Shown here in pieces: positions 1-7,512 of a stretch of 8,576 nt of DNA. The notes beneath the pieces are model-generated. The model had not been told where the DNA came from, did no database searches, and was given only the letters and a program-made list of their open reading frames with translations. Both the position numbers and the translations under genes were made by a program. Source of the stretch: Acetothermia bacterium UBA7521 (GTDB taxonomy: Bacteria; Bipolaricaulota; Bipolaricaulia; Bipolaricaulales; Bipolaricaulaceae); the NCBI GenBank assembly GCA_002479455.1, contig DLNB01000025.1, positions 1 to 8,576 on the forward strand, written 5' to 3'. Positions within the stretch are counted from its first letter, which is position 1. Each line of letters opens with the position of its first letter.

Positions 1-240
1 CCCTCACCCATCGCGTACCACGTCGCGCTGGAGGCTCTGGGGATCGCTCCGGAGGAAGCGCTGATGATCGGGGATCGTCTGGAAACGGACATCGCGGGTG
101 GGCACGGGGTGGGGATGGACACGGCCCTCGTCCTATCCGGGATCTCCACGGTCGCGGGCATCGAACAGACGGGGATCCGTCCGACCTGGGTCGCCGTTGA
201 CTTTCCGGCGCTCGTGCGCGGAGAGGTTCTCACCCTGTGA
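1..240 (+). CDS. HAD-IIA family (NagD-like) phosphatase, C-terminal part
   Basis: This is the last 79 codons of a gene that begins before the window; frame 1 is open from base 1 to the TGA at 238-240. The visible part opens with PSP, which in this family follows the motif III lysine (GKPSP). It then shows the motif IV acidic stretch GDRLETDIAGG and the segment GMDTALVLSGIST. This GDxxxTDI...G plus G-T-LVL-G-T pattern is characteristic of HAD subfamily IIA (NagD, 4-nitrophenylphosphatase, phosphoglycolate-type phosphatases). Such enzymes are soluble Mg-dependent phosphatases acting on small phosphoesters; the true substrate cannot be told from the C-terminus. The nucleophile motif I and the cap domain lie outside the window. 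The stop is only 6 bases before the next gene, so the two are probably co-transcribed and translationally coupled. The family call is firm; the substrate is unknown. Confidence 0.9.
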   Translation, partial: PSPIAYHVALEALGIAPEEALMIGDRLETDIAGGHGVGMDTALVLSGISTVAGIEQTGIRPTWVAVDFPALVRGEVLTL

Positions 241-242
241 GG
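239..242 (+). promoter_or_regulatory. Ribosome binding site of the CDF gene, overlapping the upstream stop
   Basis: GAGG ends four bases before the ATG at 247 and shares two bases with the TGA stop of the phosphatase gene. This arrangement is typical of translational coupling and supports the chosen start. The match to the anti-SD sequence is short. Confidence 0.5.
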
Positions 243-246
243 CGTC

Positions 247-1149
247 ATGGCTAGAAGAGAGCCAGGAGATCCAGCGGTACGCATCACTCTGGTCGGGCTC
301 TGTGTCAACCTCGGGCTGACCGCAGTCAAGTTCGGGGTTGGCCTCGCCTCGGGTTCGATGGCCCTTGTGGCCGACGGGGTGCACTCCCTCTCGGATCTCG
401 TGACAGACCTCGTGGTCCTGGGCGGTCTCCGTCTCTCCCGGCGCCCGGCCGACGCCTCCCACGCCTACGGGCACGGGAAGTTCGAGACCTTAGCCACGGC
501 CCTTGTTGCACTGGCGTTGTTCGCCGCCGGGGGCTGGATCGCCGGGGAAGCGGTACGAGCCCTTCTGACACGTGCTGCACACGTGCCCGGGCTGGCCGTG
601 GCGGGGGTCGCAGCTCTGTCCGTGATCGTCAAGGAGTGGTTGTTTCGCGCCACACGGAAGGCCGCCCGCGAGGTGCGGTCGAGCTCGCTTGAGGCCAACG
701 CCTGGCACCATCGCTCCGACGCTCTGTCGTCGGTGGCCGTGCTCGTGGGCGGAGTGCTGACCGCCGCGGGATTCGTTCAGGGCGATCAGGCGGCAGCCAT
801 CGCCGTGGCCGCGCTCATCGGATGGGCGGCAGCGGGCATCCTGCGGCGGGCCCTCTACGAGCTGACCGAGGGCGCCCTCCCAGAGGCGGAGCAGGACCGC
901 GTGGCGCAGGCGATCGCCGCAGTGGACGGGGTGCAGAGCTGGCACAAGCTGCGCACCCGAACCTCTGGGCGAGGAGCGTTCGTGGACGTGCACATCCAGG
1001 TGGATCCCCACCTCTCCGTCGCAGAGTCGCACGCCATCGCGTCGCGGGCAGAGACAGCCGTGCGCGGCGTCCTCGGCGGGGTGGTGTCCGTGGTCGTGCA
1101 CATCGAGCCGATCAACGACGTCGGACCGAACGAGCGACAGAACCCCTGA
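247..1149 (+). CDS. Cation diffusion facilitator (CDF) family metal exporter
   Basis: This 300-residue protein has the usual length and plan of a CDF proton-coupled divalent-metal exporter of the inner membrane. Hydrophobic segments lie at roughly 12-33, 38-61, 82-106, 115-133, 160-178 and 183-200, followed by a cytoplasmic domain from about 212. The transport site is visible as H46-x3-D50 in TM2 and H154-x3-D158 in TM5. This HD-HD set is typical of zinc-type CDFs, whereas YiiP has DD-HD and Mn exporters have other sets. The family motif YGHGKFE is at 74-80. The cytoplasmic domain carries H233, H249, H262, H285 and E287, matching by position the regulatory metal ligands of E. coli YiiP (H232, H248, H261, H283, D285), so dimerisation with metal sensing is likely. 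The ATG start is supported by GAGG at 239-242, which overlaps the upstream stop. Zinc is the most likely substrate, with iron or cobalt possible. The next gene is convergent. Confidence 0.95.
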   Translation: MARREPGDPAVRITLVGLCVNLGLTAVKFGVGLASGSMALVADGVHSLSDLVTDLVVLGGLRLSRRPADASHAYGHGKFETLATALVALALFAAGGWIAGEAVRALLTRAAHVPGLAVAGVAALSVIVKEWLFRATRKAAREVRSSSLEANAWHHRSDALSSVAVLVGGVLTAAGFVQGDQAAAIAVAALIGWAAAGILRRALYELTEGALPEAEQDRVAQAIAAVDGVQSWHKLRTRTSGRGAFVDVHIQVDPHLSVAESHAIASRAETAVRGVLGGVVSVVVHIEPINDVGPNERQNP

Positions 1150-1189
1150 GACCTCTCGCCCTCTTCGTCAAGCGGTAGACAGGGGAAAC

Positions 1190-4100
1190 TCAGAGCTGCG
1201 CTTGTCGTCCTTCGTCCTCGTTGAACGTGAACCCTTTGCGGAACACGCTCACGCAGGCATCTACCACGCGCGGATCGTAGAGCCGGTCCTTGCCGGCCTC
1301 GATCTCGGCGAGGGCGGCCTCGATCCCCAGAGCCGGCCGGTACGGCCGGTGCGAACTCATCGCCTCCACGACGTCAGCTATAGCCAAGATCCTCGCCTCG
1401 AACAGGACATCGTCACCCTTGAGTCCCCTCGGATACCCCGAGCCATCCAGCCGCTCGTGGTGCTGGTAGACGATCTCCGCCACCGGCCACGGGAAGTCGA
1501 TCCCCCGCAGCACGTTGAACCCGGCCTCGGGATGCGCCCGCACCAGGTACATCTCCAGCTCGCTCAACTGCCCTGGTTTGCTGAGGATCTCGGCTGGCAC
1601 AACGACCTTCCCCACGTCGTGCACCAGGCCGGCGATGCGCAGGCCGTTCAGTCCCTCCGGCGGAAGGTCCAGCTCGCTGCCCAGGGCGGCGACGAGCTCG
1701 GCCACACGCCGCTGGTGCCCCGCGGTGTACGGATCGCGGAGCTCAATCGTCGAGGCGAGGACGTTCACGATGTCGTCGAACATCCTTCTCACCTTCGCGT
1801 AGCTCTCGCGGAGTTCCTCTTCAGCAAGCTTCCGCTCAGTGATGTCGCTCAGCACCCCGCGGATTCCCATCGGACGCCCGTTCTCGTAGAACGCCTTGCT
1901 CAAGCTGCGAACCCACACGACCTGCCCCACCTTGCCAATGACGCGATGCTCAAGGGGTTCCGGATGGTCGGCGAGGGTCCTCTGCAACGCTTCGGCGACC
2001 ATCGGTCGATCATCTGCGTGCACGAACTGGGCGAACGAGCGTCCCGTGATCTCCTCAGGAGCGTACCCCCCCAGTGCTTGGACTGCCGGGCTGATGTACG
2101 TTACGATTCCGTCCCCGTCTGCAGCGAAGATGATGTCGGTGACATCTTCCACTAACTCACGGTACCGTTCCTCGCTTGCCCGGAGATGTTCGAGGAGCCG
2201 TGCGCTCTCGATGGCCGCCGCGGCATGGGCAGCGAGCATCCCCAGGATCCCCAGATCCTCCTCGCTGTACGCGTCAGGCCGGTAGCTCTGTGTGGACAGC
2301 ATCCCAATCGCTTGCGCCCCCGTCGTCAGGGGCACGGCGAGAATCGACCGGACCCGCTCGTCACTCCCAAAGTGAATCCCTGGCGTCTCCTCCGCCAGCA
2401 TGTCCCGCACCACGACCGGCTTCCCCGCGGTGATGACCTGCCACGTGAGGCCTTCCCCCTTCAGGATCCGGGCCGGGGGGGACCGACCCCCTCTGTCCCA
2501 CAGGTACACGGCTTCCGCTTCGTCCCCTCCCGTGCGAAGTGAGATCACGAACGCATCGGCGGGCATGAGCTCCCCCGTCGCCCGATGGATGGTTGCGTAG
2601 ACCTGTTCAGGACCCAACGAAGCCCGGGCCACCTCTTGACTCACCCGGTGAAGTACGGTGAGGCGCTGCACGAGCCGGGCACGTTCCTCCTCAGCCCGCC
2701 TTCGATCCGTGATGTCCTCACCGATCGAGAGGACCATCTTGAACCGACTATCCTCCGTCAAGACCGTGTTGCTCCAACGGACCACCCGCTGCTCGCCAGC
2801 CTTCGTCTGAATCGCGTTCTCGTAGCGGTGCTCGATGTACCCTCCCGCGACGATCTGCTCCCAGATCCCGCGGATCTCCCTTCGCATCTCCTCGGGGATG
2901 AACACCTCGATCCACTCTTTGCCCAGGACCTCTTCGGCGGCATAGCCGGTCAACTTCTCGGCGTATCGGTTGAAGATCAAGATCCGGGAGTTCTCGCCCA
3001 GCCCGATGATGATGTTCGGCGCCCCACAGATGATGGCCTCCGACCAGTTCTTCTCCGCAAGGAGATCCAGCTCCGCCTGTCTGCGGTTGGTGATATCAAA
3101 CAACACCCCATGCGAATGCCTCAACGCGCCGTTGCCGCTGTCCACGAGGGTCGTCACATTGCGGAGCCAACGGACACCCCCGTTTCGGGCTACCACGCGG
3201 TACTCGATGTCCAGCGGCTGGCCTGCCACGTCCCGTCGCCTCACTTCGGCCACGGCGCGCTCACGGTCATCGGGGTGGATACAGCTGATCCACAGGTCGG
3301 GATCGGCCAACCACTCCTCCGGCGAGTAGCCGAGCAACGCTTCGACCTGCGGGCTGATGTATGTTGTCCGGTTGACCTCGCCCAGCTCGACGGTGTAGAC
3401 GACGGCGGGAAGGTGCCCGACGAGCAATCGATACTTCTGTTCAGCTAGCTCAAGTGCTTCGGCCGCCTGCTTGCGGTCGGTGATGTCCGTTCCCAAGCCC
3501 CATACGACCGGCTTCCCTTTCCACATGCCGGGAGTGATCGTCAGATCCAGTGTCTTCTGCTTCCCGTTCACCCAGTAATCGGTCTCGATCCGCCCTCCGC
3601 GCTCCCAAAGGTCCCGGTGGAGCCGCATCACATCCGTGGCATCCGCGCCAGGGGGAATCGTGTCAACCACGTTTCTCCCCACGATCTCCTCTCGTGTGCG
3701 TTCGAGGAACGCACAAGCCGCGTCGTTGGCCTGGATGTAGATACCCTCTCGATCGATCACCAGGATCGGGTTGCCCGTCTGCTCGAACAGCGTCCGGTAG
3801 CGCTCCTCGCTCTCCTGCAAGGTTGCCTGCGCTTTGACCAGTTCCGTGATGTCGGTGATGAAGCCTTCGAGGGTGATCTCCCCACCTTCGCTAGCGACGG
3901 CGACTCCCCTTTCCCAAACCCACCTTTCTTCGCCTGTTGCGGTGCGCATGCGGTAGGTCAAGGTGAACGCCGCACGCCGGGCAACCGCCTCGTGTATGTC
4001 GTCCCACACAGCCTGACGGTCGTCGGGATGAATGAGGTCGCCGTAGGCCACGTCGCGGTTCCCCACAAGGGCTTCGGGCTCGTATCCGAGGAGATCCCGG

Positions 4101-5848
4101 CACCCCTCGCTCACGAACTCCATCGTCCAGTCGCGATCGTTCCGGCATCGGTACGCGATCCCCGGCAGGTTGGCCATGAGCTGCGCCAACCGCCGCTCTC
4201 CCTCGCGCCGATCTTCCTCCAACCGGATGGTGGAGAGGGCGTACCCCAGGTCAGCGGCGATCTCCCGAAAGAGATCCAGCTCCTCAGGGTCGCCCGTGAA
4301 CGCGGACGGTGCCCCGGCCACGAGGACGCCGTGGATGCGACCGGCGTGAGAGAGAGGCACGGCCACACCCGCAGATGGCCCGCAGTGGGCAGACATCGGG
4401 CATGCGGTACACGCCATCGCATCCTCCACAATGGCCAGGCCGTCACCCGAAATGGCCTGCTCCACACACAACGGAGGGCCGCTCTTCCTCCACATCGTGA
4501 TCAACGCTGCCATCTCGTCTGACGTCCCGGTTCCCGCCCAGCGTGTGGGCTGTCCCCGCTCATCCACCAGCGCAATCCACGTGCACACCACTCCCCGCGC
4601 TTCGACGAGCAGCTCACACGCATGCTGAATCAACGCGCCCACGTCATGTTCGCGGACGATGAGCTGGTTCACGTTGCGGATCGCCCGCAAAACCCCGTTG
4701 AGGTGGAGGATCTTCCCCATGTCGTGTCTGGATGCGAGGGCGTGGCCGAGCCGAACGGAAAGGTCGTGCAGGAGAGAGCGCTCCTCGGGCAGGAAGGGGT
4801 CAGGTTCCGGCGGCGGATCAGGATAGGCAACCTCGAGGGTACCGACCTGGGTCTCATGCTGCAGGATCGGTGTTGCGATCCGCCAGCGGTTCTCCTCGAA
4901 CCCCTCGGTCGCGTAGAAGGAGCCCCCGTGCTCAATGCGGACCCCGATGCGCTCAGGCCACCGCCAGCCGGAACGGATGGGGTCCAGAACAGCCTGCAAC
5001 AGCTCGGTGACCGAGAGGTCGTCGCGGCTGACGAGCTCGCGCACCTGCCTCAGGCACTCTAGCTCCTTCACCCGCTCCTCGAGGGCGCGGGTGCGCTCCC
5101 GCAGCCCATCGGTCAACCGTTGGTTCTCCTCAAGGGTGAGCAGCCATCGGTCGAGGGTGAACTGATCGCTCTTCCCCGCCTGTAGCTCCTCGGGAGAGAT
5201 GTAGTAGACGTTCGCGTAGATCCTCGTCCCCACAACCGCGATCGGGTGGGTGCGCAGCACATCGAGGAGGATGTCCGCGGGGAAGCGACGGGCGTCATAC
5301 TGGCAGAGCCCAATGCACGGCGAACCGGGGAAGAACTCGTTGAGGAGCGTCTCGTATTCGATGAGCCGCTCCGAACCAGGCAGGCCGCGTAGGGCCCACG
5401 TCATCTCTCCGGTGACGCGGAGGCCAGAGAACCCTTCACCCAACGCTTTCTGGGTCTCCTGGTGGAGGAGGGAGATCATCCCCTGTGGGTTAAAGACCCC
5501 TTCCCGCATGTACGCGTCGTCCCGGGTCAAGAAGAGGAGTTGCCTGCGCTTCTCCGCATCGCGGATGTTGATTCCCACGTCGCGCAGGTAGCCGCGGATC
5601 TGGCGGGCAGTGTGGGCGTCCACGATGTACACCACCCGCTCACCGGCTTCCAGCCCCCGGCGAAGGTAGTCAGAAAGGACAATCCTGTGTTCGTCGTCGT
5701 CCCGGTAGATGACGCACAGGTGGTCGCCAGGGCGAAGATCCTCTATGCCCGAGAAAGCCCGGTCGGAATGAGTCCATGGCGTCCCCGCGTCTGCCCCGTA
5801 CGTTGTAGCCCCCCCTCCAACACCGGATCGTTGCGCAGAACTCAACAA
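1190..5848 (-). CDS. Giant soluble MEDS-GAF-PAS multisensor with HD-GYP c-di-GMP phosphodiesterase output
   Basis: This 1552-residue protein has no transmembrane segment, so it is probably cytoplasmic. Approximate domain order: MEDS (DcmR-type sensory) 35-210, with PGDHLCVIY; coiled coil 235-268; GAF-like 270-375; GAF 380-545, with a cysteine cluster C461, C480, C483, C489; PAS 553-670, 680-795, 800-925 and 935-1052; GAF 1065-1220; PAS 1225-1340; HD-GYP 1355-1540. Each PAS ends in a PAC-type DIT motif (DITEL, DITDRK, DITNRR, DITDRR, DITERK). The output domain looks catalytically complete: H1378, the H1410-D1411 pair in HDVGK, H1439, HHERLDGSGYP at 1463-1473, and D1492 followed by AMSSHRPYR. 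HD-GYP enzymes hydrolyse c-di-GMP to pGpG or GMP. No GGDEF, EAL, kinase or receiver domain is present, so signals probably act directly on the phosphodiesterase. The start is uncertain: TTG at 5848 is the first usual start codon after an in-frame TAG at 5852-5854, it lacks a good SD, and TTG at 5845 is equally possible. Signals and ligands are unknown. Confidence 0.93.
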   Translation of the reverse strand: MLSSAQRSGVGGGATTYGADAGTPWTHSDRAFSGIEDLRPGDHLCVIYRDDDEHRIVLSDYLRRGLEAGERVVYIVDAHTARQIRGYLRDVGINIRDAEKRRQLLFLTRDDAYMREGVFNPQGMISLLHQETQKALGEGFSGLRVTGEMTWALRGLPGSERLIEYETLLNEFFPGSPCIGLCQYDARRFPADILLDVLRTHPIAVVGTRIYANVYYISPEELQAGKSDQFTLDRWLLTLEENQRLTDGLRERTRALEERVKELECLRQVRELVSRDDLSVTELLQAVLDPIRSGWRWPERIGVRIEHGGSFYATEGFEENRWRIATPILQHETQVGTLEVAYPDPPPEPDPFLPEERSLLHDLSVRLGHALASRHDMGKILHLNGVLRAIRNVNQLIVREHDVGALIQHACELLVEARGVVCTWIALVDERGQPTRWAGTGTSDEMAALITMWRKSGPPLCVEQAISGDGLAIVEDAMACTACPMSAHCGPSAGVAVPLSHAGRIHGVLVAGAPSAFTGDPEELDLFREIAADLGYALSTIRLEEDRREGERRLAQLMANLPGIAYRCRNDRDWTMEFVSEGCRDLLGYEPEALVGNRDVAYGDLIHPDDRQAVWDDIHEAVARRAAFTLTYRMRTATGEERWVWERGVAVASEGGEITLEGFITDITELVKAQATLQESEERYRTLFEQTGNPILVIDREGIYIQANDAACAFLERTREEIVGRNVVDTIPPGADATDVMRLHRDLWERGGRIETDYWVNGKQKTLDLTITPGMWKGKPVVWGLGTDITDRKQAAEALELAEQKYRLLVGHLPAVVYTVELGEVNRTTYISPQVEALLGYSPEEWLADPDLWISCIHPDDRERAVAEVRRRDVAGQPLDIEYRVVARNGGVRWLRNVTTLVDSGNGALRHSHGVLFDITNRRQAELDLLAEKNWSEAIICGAPNIIIGLGENSRILIFNRYAEKLTGYAAEEVLGKEWIEVFIPEEMRREIRGIWEQIVAGGYIEHRYENAIQTKAGEQRVVRWSNTVLTEDSRFKMVLSIGEDITDRRRAEEERARLVQRLTVLHRVSQEVARASLGPEQVYATIHRATGELMPADAFVISLRTGGDEAEAVYLWDRGGRSPPARILKGEGLTWQVITAGKPVVVRDMLAEETPGIHFGSDERVRSILAVPLTTGAQAIGMLSTQSYRPDAYSEEDLGILGMLAAHAAAAIESARLLEHLRASEERYRELVEDVTDIIFAADGDGIVTYISPAVQALGGYAPEEITGRSFAQFVHADDRPMVAEALQRTLADHPEPLEHRVIGKVGQVVWVRSLSKAFYENGRPMGIRGVLSDITERKLAEEELRESYAKVRRMFDDIVNVLASTIELRDPYTAGHQRRVAELVAALGSELDLPPEGLNGLRIAGLVHDVGKVVVPAEILSKPGQLSELEMYLVRAHPEAGFNVLRGIDFPWPVAEIVYQHHERLDGSGYPRGLKGDDVLFEARILAIADVVEAMSSHRPYRPALGIEAALAEIEAGKDRLYDPRVVDACVSVFRKGFTFNEDEGRQAQL

Positions 5849-5850
5849 CC

Positions 5851-5856
5851 ACTATA
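5851..5856 (-). promoter_or_regulatory. Possible -10 element (TATAGT) just before the sensor gene
   Basis: Read on the minus strand, TATAGT ends two bases before the TTG at 5848. No convincing -35 hexamer lies 16-18 bases upstream. If used, transcription would begin at or within the first codons, giving a leaderless or nearly leaderless message. The element may equally be chance, because it also contains the in-frame TAG codon. Confidence 0.25.
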
Positions 5857-5939
5857 CAGCCTGAGGTCCGCACCGACGGTGTTGTAGATCACCCTCGCCC
5901 ATCAACGCTACAGGGGCACAGAACCTTGGTCTCTCGGCG

Positions 5940-7364
5940 TCAGAAACCGGGGTTCTCAAACCACACCACGGCGAGGATGGAGCGCAGGCGGTTGAACTCC
6001 TCGACGTTGGCCACGAGGTCAAGGCGCCCGTCCCCATTCACATCGAGGATCATCAGGTCATCCCACTTCTCGCCGTTGAACGTCCCCAGGCCGAGGAACC
6101 CTGACCCCCACTTGATCACGTGAGGAACCCACTCCTCGGGGGGCTGCTCAAGCCACCACACGGCGGCGACGTCCCGGGGCAAGATCCCATCGCGGTGGAT
6201 CGCCGCGCCGACGGTGTCGGGGGGGCCATCTCCGTCAAGGTCGGCTACGGCAATCGGCCGGGATCGCCAGCGGAGGGCGGGCGGCTTCGCGATCGCTTCG
6301 TGCGCGAACGCGGGGTTCCCCGGCTCGCCGTGGTTCCAGAACACGTGGACCACGTCCTCGGACTGGGCCACAATATCCGTCCGGCCGTCCCCGTCGAGGT
6401 CGGCTACCGCGACCTGCTCCTTCCCGTAGAACTCCGGGCTTCGGTAGAGCTCGACCACCCGCCACGGCCCCTCCACCGCGACCGGACCGGGATTGCGGTA
6501 CAGGAGGATCGCCTTCTCGCTGTCGAGCGTGTCCCAATCGGCGTTGTTGATCACGAGGTCCGGGAACCCATCCCCGTCGAGGTCGGCGAGCACGAACCCG
6601 TGTCCGCTCGGAACCGCCGGGTCGATGGCGTACATCCGCCATTGGGCAGGATCGCGCGGATCTTCGCCGGAGGCGAGCGGGTTCCGAAACCAGCGGATGC
6701 CGGTCCAGCTGAGTCCCTCCAACGCTTCAGGGGTCCGTCTCCCCCCGGCGAGGCGAGCGGCCCGGCCGCCGACGAGGATGTCCGGGAACCCGGATCCGTC
6801 GAGATCTGCAACCTTGGCGTACAGGTAGTGCCCAACCCCCGTGCCCTCCGGGAGGGCTCCTCCATCCGTCCAGGCGTAGGCCGAGGGGAGAGACCCCGAA
6901 TCGGGCGGAAGCTGCCCCCACAGGATCCGCACCGCCGCGGGATCTCCGTGGTGCTCAATCCCTTGCACGACGACGATGTCCATGATCCCGTCGCCGTCGA
7001 GATCGCCGAACGCCGCGTTCTCGGCGTTGGCGAAGGTTCCTGCATCTACCGCCGGCCAGGGTCGGTCGGGAGAGAGGTCCGCTCCGGGGTGGAACACGAC
7101 GCGAATCCGGCCCGTCCACTCGTAGTTGACGAGGAAATCGGGGAAGCCGTCGCCGTTCACGTCGGCCACGTCGAGGCCGTTGGGGATCCAGTCTCCAGGG
7201 TTGTCCACCGGGTGCATCCGCCACGGCGCCCCAAGCTCCGGGTAGCGGGGGTGAGGAGTACCGGCCCATCGGTAGGGAGGATAGATCCCGACCACGAGGT
7301 CGTGGGCGTAGAAGAACCCAGCCACGACGAGCGGAGCGAGAAGCAGCCACGTCCACCACTTCAT
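5940..7364 (-). CDS. FG-GAP/VCBS-repeat seven-bladed beta-propeller protein with N-terminal signal or anchor
   Basis: This 474-residue protein starts with MKWWTW and a hydrophobic stretch at about 7-20, a Sec signal or uncleaved membrane anchor with no clear AxA cleavage site and no lipobox, so the rest should lie outside the cytoplasmic membrane. The body has seven calcium-loop motifs of type DxDGDGxxD at residues 68-76, 121-129, 187-195, 261-269, 322-330, 375-383 and 441-449. In the third loop the fifth position is serine (DLDGSGFPD). Several repeats close with an aromatic strand of the IRWFRNP or VVWFENP type. Seven such loops fit a closed integrin-alpha-like propeller with Ca2+ in the blade loops. 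Proteins of this family often bind ligands or serve as surface domains; no enzyme motif is visible and the partner is unknown. The ATG is preceded by a good SD. The gene ends 91 bases before the sensor gene on the same strand, so they may share a transcript. Confidence 0.9.
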   Translation of the reverse strand: MKWWTWLLLAPLVVAGFFYAHDLVVGIYPPYRWAGTPHPRYPELGAPWRMHPVDNPGDWIPNGLDVADVNGDGFPDFLVNYEWTGRIRVVFHPGADLSPDRPWPAVDAGTFANAENAAFGDLDGDGIMDIVVVQGIEHHGDPAAVRILWGQLPPDSGSLPSAYAWTDGGALPEGTGVGHYLYAKVADLDGSGFPDILVGGRAARLAGGRRTPEALEGLSWTGIRWFRNPLASGEDPRDPAQWRMYAIDPAVPSGHGFVLADLDGDGFPDLVINNADWDTLDSEKAILLYRNPGPVAVEGPWRVVELYRSPEFYGKEQVAVADLDGDGRTDIVAQSEDVVHVFWNHGEPGNPAFAHEAIAKPPALRWRSRPIAVADLDGDGPPDTVGAAIHRDGILPRDVAAVWWLEQPPEEWVPHVIKWGSGFLGLGTFNGEKWDDLMILDVNGDGRLDLVANVEEFNRLRSILAVVWFENPGF

Positions 7365-7512
7365 GGAACGATCCTTCCTGCAAGGAGCACGTCGGTCAAC
7401 CGGGCATGGCCCAGGGCTTCGTTTCGGTCTGAGCTAGGTTGTTGTGACCCATAGAGGTGGGCGCAGTGTTCTTGCCTCGCAATGAGGTGCGCGTCCCCGA
7501 CAATGCCCCGCT
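7365..7512. other. Intergenic stretch between vapC and the propeller gene
   Basis: This is the longest gap in the window, about 148 bases. Apart from the SD at 7372-7379, no ORF, RNA gene, clear promoter or U-tract terminator could be supported. A small hairpin (CCTC-GCAAT-GAGG) lies within about 7474-7486, too short to call. A TTGACC occurs on the minus strand near 7400, but its matching -10 position would overlap the SD, so it is not called a promoter. Confidence 0.5.
7372..7379 (-). promoter_or_regulatory. Shine-Dalgarno site of the propeller gene
   Basis: AGGAAGGA on the minus strand lies seven bases before the ATG at 7364, a good match and spacing that fixes the start directly before the hydrophobic N-terminus. 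Confidence 0.7.

Noticed and set aside
1143..1192. Possible bidirectional terminator between the convergent CDF and sensor genes
   Set aside because: Short complementary pieces (CCCCT/AGGGG and CTGAG/CTCAG) exist but do not form one continuous stem and no T tract follows on either strand.
2585..4522. Open frames of 287 and 301 codons on the plus strand opposite the sensor gene (2585-3448, 3617-4522)
   Set aside because: They lie fully inside the PAS/GAF-coding region of the minus-strand gene, have no family resemblance, and are expected by chance at this GC content.
5670..5873. 67-codon minus-strand frame overlapping the sensor start, including an out-of-frame ATG near 5776
   Set aside because: It is in a different frame from the MEDS domain, and its translation has no recognisable features.
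6120..7454. 444-codon open frame on the plus strand opposite the propeller gene
   Set aside because: It is the antisense shadow of a GC-rich gene with repeated DLDGDG codons; its translation is rich in repeated V, R, P and G with no recognisable domain, while the minus-strand reading has a signal segment, seven motifs and an SD.
7474..7486. Hairpin CCTC-GCAAT-GAGG downstream of vapC
   Set aside because: A four-base stem with no T tract is too weak to call a terminator.
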